The position numbers and the translations under genes are program-made. 26,247 nt of DNA. Source: Dehalococcoidia bacterium. GTDB lineage: Bacteria; Chloroflexota; Dehalococcoidia; Lucifugimonadales; UBA3495. A model generated the notes under the pieces. The model was not told where the DNA came from and did not search any database. It saw only the letters and a program-made list of their open reading frames with translations. Below are positions 1-7,341 of the stretch, one piece after another. Position 1 is the first letter of the stretch. Each line of letters starts with the position of its first letter. Location: assembly GCA_003523055.1 (NCBI GenBank), contig DPHC01000012.1:1-26247 (forward strand), given 5' to 3'.

Positions 1-237
1 ACGTCGTTCAATTTTCCTGAAAATGAGTTAGTGGTAAATGAAGTAATGAAGAATCAACAAAATTACATGTTTTATGACTTGTATCCACTATTTTGTGATG
101 ATGGTAATCGGTGTCGCATTTTTGATGATGACGGTAAATTATATTCTTTTGATGGTAACCACTTGACTCCAGATGGAGCTAGGCACTTGGGACTTGGACT
201 ATCTTCTATTCGGGAAATTAGTGGATTAATAGACTGA
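1..237 (+). CDS. C-terminal end of acyltransferase with SGNH domain (partial)
   Basis: The reading frame is open from base 1, so the 5' part lies outside the window; the GTG at 31 is only an internal codon. The 78 visible codons contain an aromatic DLYPLFC segment, a second Cys in NRCRIF, then DGNHLTPDGARHLG. That last pattern matches the final block (Asp-x-x-His-Leu-(S/T)-x-x-Gly-Ala) of the SGNH hydrolase domain at the C-terminus of OafA/PatB-type acyltransferase-3 proteins, and supplies the catalytic Asp and His. Such proteins O-acetylate surface polysaccharides: a membrane acyltransferase-3 domain feeds acetyl groups to the extracytoplasmic SGNH domain. The membrane part is not visible, so a free-standing SGNH hydrolase is possible. 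It ends 12 bp from the convergent small gene at 250-435. Confidence 0.7.
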   Translation, partial: TSFNFPENELVVNEVMKNQQNYMFYDLYPLFCDDGNRCRIFDDDGKLYSFDGNHLTPDGARHLGLGLSSIREISGLID

Positions 238-249
238 GTTGTTATTACC

Positions 250-435
250 TTAACCGCACCTTAGGCATCGTTTTTCGGAGAATATTTCGTCCTGCTGAGA
301 GGAATTTGTTAGAGCGTAGTCCAGGAGTATTCTTATAACTTTACCAGAGTCCTTAATTTTATATTGTTCTTGTAGAGTTTCTAAGAAGCGTACTTGATCC
401 GTATTTAAACTAATTTCCATATCAATCTTATCCAT
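250..435 (-). CDS. Small protein of unknown function, possible ribbon-helix-helix fold, Cys-tailed
   Basis: 61 residues. The order MEISLNTDQVRFLETL (a short strand then a helix) followed by KIKDSGKVIRILLDYAL (a second helix) resembles small ribbon-helix-helix DNA-binding proteins. The C-terminus ends CLRCG, a CxxC pair. I recall similar short proteins ending in a C-x-x-C motif in marine bacteria but cannot name a family. The gene lies 34 bp downstream of tRNA-Glu on the same strand and may be read through from the tRNA or argC. No good Shine-Dalgarno site precedes ATG 435; the internal ATG at 420 (MEISL) is an equally good start and would place the strand right at the N-terminus, as is common in RHH proteins. 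That it is a real gene is supported by plausible amphipathic composition and its tight fit between neighbours. Confidence 0.55.
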   Translation of the reverse strand: MDKIDMEISLNTDQVRFLETLQEQYKIKDSGKVIRILLDYALTNSSQQDEIFSEKRCLRCG

Positions 436-469
436 TTTTATTTATTGAGATGTTTGCTAGCGACCTAAT

Positions 470-546
470 TGGTACCCCCGAGGGGATTCGAACCCCTGAT
501 CTTCGCCGTGAAAGGGCGATGTCCTGGGCCGCTAGACGACGGGGGC
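470..546 (-). tRNA. tRNA-Glu (anticodon UUC)
   Basis: Read on the minus strand, the acceptor GCCCCCG pairs with CGGGGGT (with a G-U pair at 1-72). The D arm is GTCT/AGGAC and the anticodon stem is TCGCC/GGCGA around the loop CTTTCAC, giving anticodon UUC (complement of 510-512). The T arm is AGGGG/CCCCT with loop TTCGAAT. The 3' CCA is encoded (470-472) after discriminator A. All stems are intact. It lies 21 bp after the stop of argC on the same strand, so it may be processed from a longer transcript. Confidence 0.96.
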
Positions 547-567
547 ATCTAGACAATTTTACTACAC

Positions 568-1590
568 TTATGGATACACTGCTAGCCCTGTGAGAGCCAT
601 ATCCTCAGGTAGTCCACACATGAGATTCATGTTTTGTACCGCAGCTCCAGCCGCTCCTTTCACCAGGTTGTCCAGGCAAGAAATTACTGTAAGCCTTCTA
701 GTGGTTTTATTTACGACTGGGTACACCAAACATTTGTTATTACCTAAGGTATGTTTAGTTTGAGGAGCTTGAGTAGTCACGTCTACAAACGGTTTATTCG
801 AGTAAAAATCTTGATAAACGGCAACTATATTATCCATATCATTGTCAGTCATTTCATCTGACAGCATTGCATAACAAGTTGATAAAATTCCTCGAGTCAT
901 CGGAATTAAGTGTGGAGTAAATGTTACTTGGATTTCCTCACCGTTTAGCAAAGATAATTCTTGGCTGATTTCAGGCTGATGTCTGTGGCCTCCTAGTGCG
1001 TAAGCATGGACGTTTTCATTTATCTCAGAGTAATGAGTTGTTAAACTTAACCCTCTTCCAGCCCCTGACACGCCAGACTTACTATCTACTATTACATCAT
1101 TCTTTATCATGTTTGAATTAATTGCTGGGGCTAATCCTATAATGGCGCTTGTTGGGTAACATCCAGGGTTAGCAATTATATTACAATCTATTATTTTAGC
1201 TCTATGTAATTCAGGCAGCCCATATACTGCATCTTTAAGCAATTCAGGTTTGGGATGTACAGTTTGGTACCATTGTTTGTATACCTCTGGGTCTTTCAAC
1301 CTGAAATCTGCACTGATATCAATTACTTTTAAACCAGAGTCTATATAAGGTAGCAGTGCTTCTGCGCTGGCCTTGTGAGGTAAGGCTGAAAACACTATGT
1401 CTACGTCGCTATCAAGGTTTTCAGTAAGTGTTAAATCTAAAGAATTTAAGTGAGGGAAAACTTCTGATATATGCTGCCCGGCTGCACTGCGCCCTGTAGC
1501 AGCTACTAGTTCTACTTCAGGATGTTGAGCTATAATCCTTGCGAGTTCTGAACCTGCGTATCCGGTTATATTTATGATTCCAACTTTCAT
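568..1590 (-). CDS. argC: N-acetyl-gamma-glutamyl-phosphate reductase
   Basis: 340 aa, full length for the family. It catalyses the NADPH-dependent reduction of N-acetylglutamyl phosphate to the semialdehyde, third step of arginine synthesis, in the cytoplasm. Visible marks: N-terminal Rossmann turn NITGYAGSEL (about residues 7-16; the family's first Gly is Asn here), VYGLPELHR (122-130), the catalytic Cys144 in NPGCYPTSA, SGVSGAGR (172-179) and GGHRHQPEI (200-208), which supplies the active-site His. Its ATG overlaps the stop of the upstream endonuclease III gene by 4 bp (1587-1590), suggesting translational coupling. No other arginine genes are in the window, so argC sits apart from an arg operon. 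Confidence 0.96.
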   Translation of the reverse strand: MKVGIINITGYAGSELARIIAQHPEVELVAATGRSAAGQHISEVFPHLNSLDLTLTENLDSDVDIVFSALPHKASAEALLPYIDSGLKVIDISADFRLKDPEVYKQWYQTVHPKPELLKDAVYGLPELHRAKIIDCNIIANPGCYPTSAIIGLAPAINSNMIKNDVIVDSKSGVSGAGRGLSLTTHYSEINENVHAYALGGHRHQPEISQELSLLNGEEIQVTFTPHLIPMTRGILSTCYAMLSDEMTDNDMDNIVAVYQDFYSNKPFVDVTTQAPQTKHTLGNNKCLVYPVVNKTTRRLTVISCLDNLVKGAAGAAVQNMNLMCGLPEDMALTGLAVYP

Positions 1591-2372
1591 TTATTTTCCT
1601 CCGATGGTATTGGTGAATGAGGTATTACTTTTTTCTTATTCGCGGTAAGTTTAACATTCCTGGTAGAAATTTTGGAACTAGATTTTAATTTTGATTCAAA
1701 ACGAGGTTTTGAAGGACACAGGTTTTGCAGAACACAAACGTTACACCTAGGCAATGGAGCTATGCATGTTTTTCTACCATGTGTGATTATTGCTGTATGA
1801 AATTTGGTTATTTGCTCAGGTAATATTATCCGTTGTAAAAATTCATGAGCCTTATTCACGTTTTTTGATTTAGGAATTATGTTTAACCGTTGTGATACCC
1901 GGTAGATATGAGTGTCAATTGCCATGGCGGGTAGTCCAAGTGAAAAATTAAGCACTATACCTGCCGATTTAGGCCCTATACCTTTTAATTCAGTGAGCCA
2001 TTTAATCGCTTCTTCCAGTGGGATGTATTTTAGAAAATTCAGATCTAAAGACTCATTTTTATCGAGAATTTCATTAAGCACAGATTTAATTCTTGGCGCT
2101 TTTATTTTTGCTAATCCGCCTCTTTGAATAGCAGTTTCTATTTTTGTAACGTCAGCTTCAGCTACTTGCTCTAATGTCTCGAATGTTTTCATTAGATTTT
2201 GGTAGGCTCGTCCTGAATTAATATCTGAAGTGTGTTGAGATAGTATTGTAAATACTAATTCATTAGCTGGAGGTAATGTGCGAGGCTCTTCGAACGGGCC
2301 ATATTCTTGTGACAATAAATACATGAATTCATTAATTTTTTCTCGTCTATGTTGTATGGATATTCCAGGCAT
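1587..2372 (-). CDS. nth: Endonuclease III-type DNA glycosylase/AP lyase
   Basis: 261 aa. A base-excision repair enzyme that removes oxidised pyrimidines and cleaves AP sites. The helix-hairpin-helix reads LKGIGPKSAG (129-138) with catalytic Lys135, followed by AIDTHIYRVS with catalytic Asp153. The Fe-S ligands are complete: Cys203-x6-Cys210-x2-Cys213-x5-Cys219. After the cluster there is a basic, Ser/Lys-rich tail of about 40 residues that E. coli Nth lacks and that may add DNA contacts. The gene starts 23 bp after the PAC2 gene and overlaps argC by 4 bp, within a minus-strand run. The start at 2372 gives a normal N-terminus although its Shine-Dalgarno site is weak. Substrate preference within the Nth family cannot be told from the sequence. 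Confidence 0.93.
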   Translation of the reverse strand: MPGISIQHRREKINEFMYLLSQEYGPFEEPRTLPPANELVFTILSQHTSDINSGRAYQNLMKTFETLEQVAEADVTKIETAIQRGGLAKIKAPRIKSVLNEILDKNESLDLNFLKYIPLEEAIKWLTELKGIGPKSAGIVLNFSLGLPAMAIDTHIYRVSQRLNIIPKSKNVNKAHEFLQRIILPEQITKFHTAIITHGRKTCIAPLPRCNVCVLQNLCPSKPRFESKLKSSSKISTRNVKLTANKKKVIPHSPIPSEENK

Positions 2373-2395
2373 GTTATATGCTCATCATGATTATT

Positions 2396-3262
2396 TTACT
2401 GAGTAGGTCTGTTTTTTAAATACTCTTCTAATTCGGATAGAAGATCTTTAGGATCTGGGAGGGTTTGGTCCATAGAAATTTCGTCATAACTGTTTTCTAA
2501 TTTTCTAACATATTCTGCAAGCTGACCGTCATTTGAAATTGCTTTTTCAACTTCAGATTTAAAGTATTCTTCAGCTTCTTGCAAATCTGTAACATCCAGG
2601 TGTAAATTTAGTAATGTGTTCATGAAGTTGACTATGTGATAGGTTATTTGCTGATTGGGAGCAGCTTGTAAATAATGAGGAGTATGCCCCCAAATTGATG
2701 TATAGTGCACCCCATTTTTAGTTAAAGCTGTGGATATCGCAGTTGTTATCCCGGTAGGCCCTTGGTACGTCGATTTATTGATACGTGCAGATGATAGGAT
2801 TTTTTGTACATTTGCTTCGGTTGAAGATCCGCTTATTCGTGTATCTCTAGTGTGAGGAACTGCATCCATTAGCGATCCAATTTGAGTTACATTTGTGATG
2901 TTCCATTTTTGACATAAATCTGTGACTATTGTTGCGAAAGCTTTCCATTTCAAATTAGGTTCAGTACCGAGGAATGTTAATATATTTTCTCCTGTACTAG
3001 CTATATTAGAAATAAAAACTTCATTTTGAGGCCAAGAAATAACTCGCTCTCCGGTGGTAGTGGTTTTTACGGTAGGCCTTTGTTGAGAAAAATCAAAGAA
3101 TTCTTCTGGATCAATATCTAGAATCTTTTCAGAATCGAGTTTTCTCAGTATGTACTTTACCGCTGTAGTGGCTGATTCCCCTGCGTCAGGCCACCCTCGG
3201 AAAGCAATTATTAACTTACTAACTCCGGCAATAGGGGGGGTCATATTTTCTAAATAATTCAT
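2396..3262 (-). CDS. PAC2 family protein
   Basis: 288 aa. The N-terminal stretch LIIAFRGWPDAGESATTAVK (residues 17-36) is the hallmark of the PAC2 (proteasome assembly chaperone 2) family; the core covers roughly residues 10-230. The last 55 residues are acidic and helical (ISMDQTLPDPKDLLSELEEY), a C-terminal extension common in bacterial and archaeal members. In eukaryotes PAC2 assists 20S proteasome assembly; the role of bacterial homologues is not settled, and no proteasome genes are visible here. It lies in the minus-strand run between the HIBDH-like gene (32 bp) and nth (23 bp). No signal peptide or membrane segment is seen. Family assignment is firm, function unknown. Confidence 0.88.
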   Translation of the reverse strand: MNYLENMTPPIAGVSKLIIAFRGWPDAGESATTAVKYILRKLDSEKILDIDPEEFFDFSQQRPTVKTTTTGERVISWPQNEVFISNIASTGENILTFLGTEPNLKWKAFATIVTDLCQKWNITNVTQIGSLMDAVPHTRDTRISGSSTEANVQKILSSARINKSTYQGPTGITTAISTALTKNGVHYTSIWGHTPHYLQAAPNQQITYHIVNFMNTLLNLHLDVTDLQEAEEYFKSEVEKAISNDGQLAEYVRKLENSYDEISMDQTLPDPKDLLSELEEYLKNRPTQ

Positions 3263-3294
3263 TTAATAATCTTTATGTTTATTTCCATATTGTA

Positions 3295-4182
3295 CTATTC
3301 ATTGATTTTGTAATTTGATTCTTCTTCTAAAGGTATAACTATGGCTGCTGGATCTAGTTCATCTAATCCATTCTCAGCTGCGTATAAGAAGCGTTCTAGC
3401 GCTATATCTCCAAGTGGGGTTGAAGAACCTAATGTTTCGGATAGTTCGTTAATTAATTTTAAGTCTTTCAATATAACTCGTAATTGAGCACGGTCTCCTG
3501 AAAAATCTCTGTTGATCATAACTTCAGCATTGCGAGCTAACATAAAACTTTGACCCCATCCAGAATTTACTATTTCAAAAATTTGTTGTGGGTTCGCTCC
3601 GGCCTTAGATCCTAATATAAGAGCCTCTGCCGCTGCAACCGAATGTATTCCAACTAATAATTGATTTACTAACTTAACTGCGGTACCGGACCCCGAAGGA
3701 CCTACATGATGGATTGTAGCTCCCATGATTTCAAATAAAGGTAAGACCGTTTCATAAGTATTTTTGTCCCCCCCGCACATTATAGTTAACGTACCATTTA
3801 TAGCTCGTTCTGTTCCGCCGCTAATAGGAGCGTCTAAAAATTCTACTCCTTTAGCTTTAGCATTGTCATAGCATAGCTTAGTTGTGTTTATACCTACGGT
3901 ACTGTGATCAATTAAAATTTGACCAGGCCTAGCAGAATTTATGATTCCCGAATCTCCTAGGAATATGCTTTCTACTGTCTCGACGTCAGGTAAACATGCC
4001 ATTACTATTTCACACTCTTGGGTTATCTCTGTTATTGAAGAAGTTGCCACGGCACCTAAAGTTACCATGTCCTCCACTTTTTCCTGGGATCTATTATTTA
4101 CATATACAGTATGCCCAGCTTCTAATAGTAATTTTGACATAGGCATGCCCATTCTACCTATCCCGACAAATCCAACTTTCAT
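3295..4182 (-). CDS. 3-hydroxyisobutyrate dehydrogenase family NAD(P)-dependent oxidoreductase (paralogue 1)
   Basis: 295 aa, a usual length for beta-hydroxyacid dehydrogenases. Rossmann motif GFVGIGRMGMPM (4-15); NNRS (29-32) after the second strand, where an Arg rather than an acidic residue suggests NADP(H). The substrate signature DAPISGG is at 117-123 and the catalytic Lys170 is in GSGTAVKLVNQ. The family oxidises or reduces short beta-hydroxyacids: 3-hydroxyisobutyrate, tartronate semialdehyde, 3-hydroxypropionate, sulfolactaldehyde. The gene follows the class III aminotransferase by 14 bp with a GA-rich ribosome site, so the pair may turn an amine into a semialdehyde and then a hydroxyacid. 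The substrate cannot be fixed from sequence. A second paralogue lies at 14049-14945. Confidence 0.9.
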   Translation of the reverse strand: MKVGFVGIGRMGMPMSKLLLEAGHTVYVNNRSQEKVEDMVTLGAVATSSITEITQECEIVMACLPDVETVESIFLGDSGIINSARPGQILIDHSTVGINTTKLCYDNAKAKGVEFLDAPISGGTERAINGTLTIMCGGDKNTYETVLPLFEIMGATIHHVGPSGSGTAVKLVNQLLVGIHSVAAAEALILGSKAGANPQQIFEIVNSGWGQSFMLARNAEVMINRDFSGDRAQLRVILKDLKLINELSETLGSSTPLGDIALERFLYAAENGLDELDPAAIVIPLEEESNYKINE

Positions 4183-4196
4183 ATCACTCTCTCTTT

Positions 4197-5564
4197 TTAT
4201 AAAGTATCTTCAAATTTCCCTAGAGCTATGTTTAACGACTCCACTATATTATTAATTTCATCTTTGGTTATACATAATGGTGGCGCAATATTAGTTACAT
4301 TGCCGCACTTTAGTAAAACTCCTTGTTCTGAAAGAGATGAGGTTAAAATTTTGGCGAGATCAGCTTTTTCTTCAAAGTAGTCTTTAGTGACGGAATCTTT
4401 TACTATTTCTATTGCGCAAAATAATCCTAAACCTCTAACATCACCTATAATGGGATGTTTCTCTTGTAATGCGCATAATTGTTGCTTCAGATAAAGACCC
4501 ATGGTTTTTGAATTATCCACCAAGTTTTCCCGCTCGATTATTTCTATGTTCTTAAGGCTAGCTGCCGCTGCAACTGGATGCCCTCCAAATGTAATTATAT
4601 GCTGTAAAGTTGCTTTGTCGTTTCCTATAAAAGCATCTGAGATACAACCTCTTGTAATAGCCGCTCCCATAGGTATATATCCACTAGTTATTCCTTTTGC
4701 TACAGTCATAATGTCTGGAACAACATTCCAGTGTTCCACTCCAAACATTGTTCCAGTTCTCCCAAACCCAGTAATCACTTCATCTGCAATTAACAAGCAC
4801 CCATATTTGTCGCATAATTCTCTAAGCATTGGCCAATAGTTGGGAGGTGGAACAATCGCTCCCATTGGACTTGAGATCGGTTCAGCTATTATTGCTGCGA
4901 TTGTGTCGGGGTTTTGAGATTTAATCATCTCTTCTGTAGACTTGATGCAAAAATTTGCATATTCTTCATCTGTTAACCCTGATATCAAAGCTCTGTAAGG
5001 ATTAGGTTGAGGTACATGGAAGGTATTTGGCATCATTGGTTCATAGTCAGTTTTAGGGAAATTCGGAGAAGATCCTAAAGCTAATGCCCCAGCTGTAGCA
5101 CCGTGGTATGACCCAATTCTACTGATGAATTTGGTTCTTAAAGGCTGTCCGATTCTCTTAAAATAGGCTTTGACTATTTTTATTGCTGTCTCATTTGATT
5201 CAGAGCCACCACTCGTGAAAAAGCTGCGAGATAAATCTCCTGGAGTGATTTCAGAAATTTTCTGCGCCAAGTTGATTGTTGGTTTGGTTGTAGTTCCTGA
5301 CGGCATATATGTAAGTTCTAACATCTGTTCATATGCTGCATCGGCGATTTCTTTTCTTCCATACCCTACGTTTTTCAACCACAGCGCAGACATAGCATCG
5401 ATATATGTTTTGCCATGGATGTCTGTAACGGTGCTACCAGATCCACTGGTAAAAATATTTGGTTCTCCTGCTTCAGCCATTTGGCTTGGTTGTTTTCCAT
5501 ATACCCAAAGATGTTCAAGAGCGGAATTTTGGAGAGCGATTATTTCATCATTACTACTATTCAT
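4197..5564 (-). CDS. Class III pyridoxal-phosphate aminotransferase (omega-amino acid/amine transaminase)
   Basis: 455 aa, fold type I. The N-terminal LWVYGKQPSQM and DAMSALWLKNVGYG fit the omega-aminotransferase branch (beta-alanine, putrescine or taurine:pyruvate transaminases, related to BioA). SGGSESNETAIK (118-129) binds the cofactor phosphate, GSYHGAT is at 151-157, the PLP-ring Asp261 is in ADEVITGFGR, and Lys290 in TVAKGITSG forms the Schiff base. It moves an amino group from an omega-amine to a keto acid, leaving a semialdehyde. A GAGG ribosome site precedes the ATG by about 7 nt. Neighbours are an LLM flavin oxidoreductase upstream (18 bp) and the HIBDH-like dehydrogenase downstream (14 bp). 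Exact amine donor unknown; biotin BioA is less likely without other bio genes. Confidence 0.92.
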   Translation of the reverse strand: MNSSNDEIIALQNSALEHLWVYGKQPSQMAEAGEPNIFTSGSGSTVTDIHGKTYIDAMSALWLKNVGYGRKEIADAAYEQMLELTYMPSGTTTKPTINLAQKISEITPGDLSRSFFTSGGSESNETAIKIVKAYFKRIGQPLRTKFISRIGSYHGATAGALALGSSPNFPKTDYEPMMPNTFHVPQPNPYRALISGLTDEEYANFCIKSTEEMIKSQNPDTIAAIIAEPISSPMGAIVPPPNYWPMLRELCDKYGCLLIADEVITGFGRTGTMFGVEHWNVVPDIMTVAKGITSGYIPMGAAITRGCISDAFIGNDKATLQHIITFGGHPVAAAASLKNIEIIERENLVDNSKTMGLYLKQQLCALQEKHPIIGDVRGLGLFCAIEIVKDSVTKDYFEEKADLAKILTSSLSEQGVLLKCGNVTNIAPPLCITKDEINNIVESLNIALGKFEDTL

Positions 5565-5582
5565 TTCACAACCTCAATATAT

Positions 5583-6461
5583 TTATTTTACGTTTGGTAT
5601 TACGTAAGTGGATAATATTTCTAAATTTTTAAAAATGGCAGACGGCTCGTTTGTATAAGAAGAAGCCACTATTCGACTGACTCCTAATTCTTTGAACTGC
5701 AAACTGTTAGACAAAATTTCTTCTGGCTCTGAGCCTAATCCGTTTCTGTCTCTAGTACTTGAGTTAATCGGAATACTGATTGATATTGGAACGTCAGTAA
5801 GAGTTCGATTATTTTTCACGAGTTCTTCTCTGAGGAGGTTTATCCCTTTTTTTAATGCTTCGGGATTACTTGCTGTAGGGTGCCAACCATTACCTATTCT
5901 GGCAGCTCGTTTAATAGCGGCGTCACTTGTACCTCCAATCAATATCGGAATGTGCGGTTTTTGCAAAGGTTTGGGGGAAAAAACAAAATTAGGAACACTG
6001 TAAAATTCTCCAACATGATTAACTTCTGGTTCAGTCCACAGTTTTTTAAGCAAAGTGATTGATTCATCACTGAATTTACCTCTTTTGCGAGGATTTACTC
6101 CCATCGATTCAATCTCTTCAGGAATCACACCTACTCCAACGCCTATTATTAATCTTCCTTGGCTTAAGTGATCCAGCGTAGCTGCGATTTTTGCTAATCG
6201 AATAGGGTGATGATAAGGCAATACTAGGATGCTAGTACCTAGTTTAATTGTTTCTGTCTTAGCTGCTACATAGGTCAGCATAGTGAGAGGATCATAATAC
6301 GGTTTATCACCAATACGGTCATATATATAAGAAGTATTGAAAACATGGTCACTAACCCAAATTGAATCTAATCCTTGTTTTTCAGATTCAGTAGCAATGT
6401 CAACCAATGTTGAAATAGAATCTATGCCTTGGTTATTAGATATTGAAAAACCGACATCCAT
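5583..6461 (-). CDS. LLM-class flavin/F420-dependent oxidoreductase
   Basis: 292 aa, luciferase-like (bacterial luciferase/F420-dependent) TIM-barrel. Visible blocks: DSIWVSDHVF near residue 34, then HHPIRLAKIAATLDHLSQGR (residues 84-103), IIGVGVGVIPEE, and PILIGGTSDAAIKRAARIGN (172-191) followed by GWHP, the family's cofactor-side signature. The layout resembles the TIGR03619-type F420-dependent group, but FMN use is also possible. Such enzymes perform monooxygenation or hydride transfer on organic substrates, including sulfonates. The start is supported by AAAGGA about 7 nt upstream of ATG 6461. It heads the minus-strand run that continues into the aminotransferase. A TATAAT -10-like box (6511-6516) lies upstream but has no good -35 partner. 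Substrate unknown. Confidence 0.9.
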   Translation of the reverse strand: MDVGFSISNNQGIDSISTLVDIATESEKQGLDSIWVSDHVFNTSYIYDRIGDKPYYDPLTMLTYVAAKTETIKLGTSILVLPYHHPIRLAKIAATLDHLSQGRLIIGVGVGVIPEEIESMGVNPRKRGKFSDESITLLKKLWTEPEVNHVGEFYSVPNFVFSPKPLQKPHIPILIGGTSDAAIKRAARIGNGWHPTASNPEALKKGINLLREELVKNNRTLTDVPISISIPINSSTRDRNGLGSEPEEILSNSLQFKELGVSRIVASSYTNEPSAIFKNLEILSTYVIPNVK

Positions 6462-6531
6462 GGTAATTATCCTTTTACGTTATTAACGCCTGATAATTGC
6501 AGAGTTTACCATTATATTTAAGCTGATTAAA

Positions 6532-7218
6532 CTATTTTTTTAACCTTGCTACTATCGAAGCTATAAGTTCATTAAATTGTTGTTCGTTGAGCCTACCGGT
6601 ATTCGTATTTCTCGGGCTTGGATGGTAAGACGCGATAATTAACGGAAGGGTGTCAGATAAATTATATGACTGGCCGTGGCTGAATTTCCCCGTGTATTTT
6701 TGGTCGTGTATATATGAAATAGTTTTTAAGTAATTATCAAAAGCTACTTTTCCTAGTGTTAAAACTATTTTTAAATTAGTTAACGACGCTAGTTCAGCAT
6801 TCAAATATTTTGAGCAGTTAAATATTTCTTCTTTGGTTGGTTTGTCGTTAGGAGGAGCACATCTTATGATGTCAGTGATATAAGTTCGGTTTAAAATTAA
6901 TCCATCGTCAATATTCTTTGACGTAGAGATGTTGCAAAGGCCAAATTTGTTTAACGATTTCATCAAGAAGTCAGAAGATCTATCTCCTGTAAAGACTCTT
7001 CCAGTACGGTTTGCTCCATGTGCAGCTGGTGCAGATCCTATAATAAGTAACTCTGCAGCGGGATCACCAAACCCATATATAGGTTTATTCCAATATTTAT
7101 CGTTATTAAATCTGATAGGTCTTTTTTGGTATACATACTCCCGATATTCGACTAACCGGGTACATTGGGTACAAGAATATATTTCGTTTTTTAGTTGTTT
7201 TATAGATTGTTTTGGCAA
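6532..7218 (-). CDS. Uracil-DNA glycosylase, family 5 (UDGb type)
   Basis: 228 aa. Motif 1 GSAPAAHGANRTG (61-73) with GRVFTGDRSSDFL after it, and motif 2 HPSPRNTNTGRL (199-210), are characteristic of family 5 (UDGb), which lacks the polar Asp/Asn of families 1 and 4 and removes uracil, and in some members hypoxanthine or other deaminated bases. Four Cys fit an Fe-S cluster: Cys16 and Cys19 (CTQC), Cys120 and Cys135. The start shown is a TTG (7216-7218); no in-frame ATG lies between it and the cluster Cys, and the frame stays open upstream, where a CTG at 7225-7227 is another possible start. The gene is divergent from the FAD oxidase gene across about 120 bp, with a TATACT box (7235-7240, minus) close to the start. 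Confidence 0.92.
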   Translation of the reverse strand: MPKQSIKQLKNEIYSCTQCTRLVEYREYVYQKRPIRFNNDKYWNKPIYGFGDPAAELLIIGSAPAAHGANRTGRVFTGDRSSDFLMKSLNKFGLCNISTSKNIDDGLILNRTYITDIIRCAPPNDKPTKEEIFNCSKYLNAELASLTNLKIVLTLGKVAFDNYLKTISYIHDQKYTGKFSHGQSYNLSDTLPLIIASYHPSPRNTNTGRLNEQQFNELIASIVARLKK

Positions 7219-7331
7219 TTTATGCAGCTTTTTCAGTATAATAACATGATATAGAAAATTTAAAGGGTTAAATTAATATTGAGTCTAGAAAATTGATGTG
7301 AGAAAATCAGTTTAACTATGACTATAAGTTT

Positions 7332-7336
7332 AGGAG
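7332..7336 (+). promoter_or_regulatory. Ribosome binding site that sets the start of the FAD/Fe-S oxidase
   Basis: AGGAG lies 5 nt before ATG 7342. The earlier in-frame ATG at 7318 has no such site and would place AGGAG inside its own coding region, so 7342 is preferred. Confidence 0.7.
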
Positions 7337-7341
7337 AAAAC

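Noticed and set aside
7318..7341. Earlier ATG for the FAD/Fe-S oxidase
   Set aside because: AGGAG lies between this ATG and the one at 7342 and is well placed for the latter. The extra eight residues match nothing in the family.
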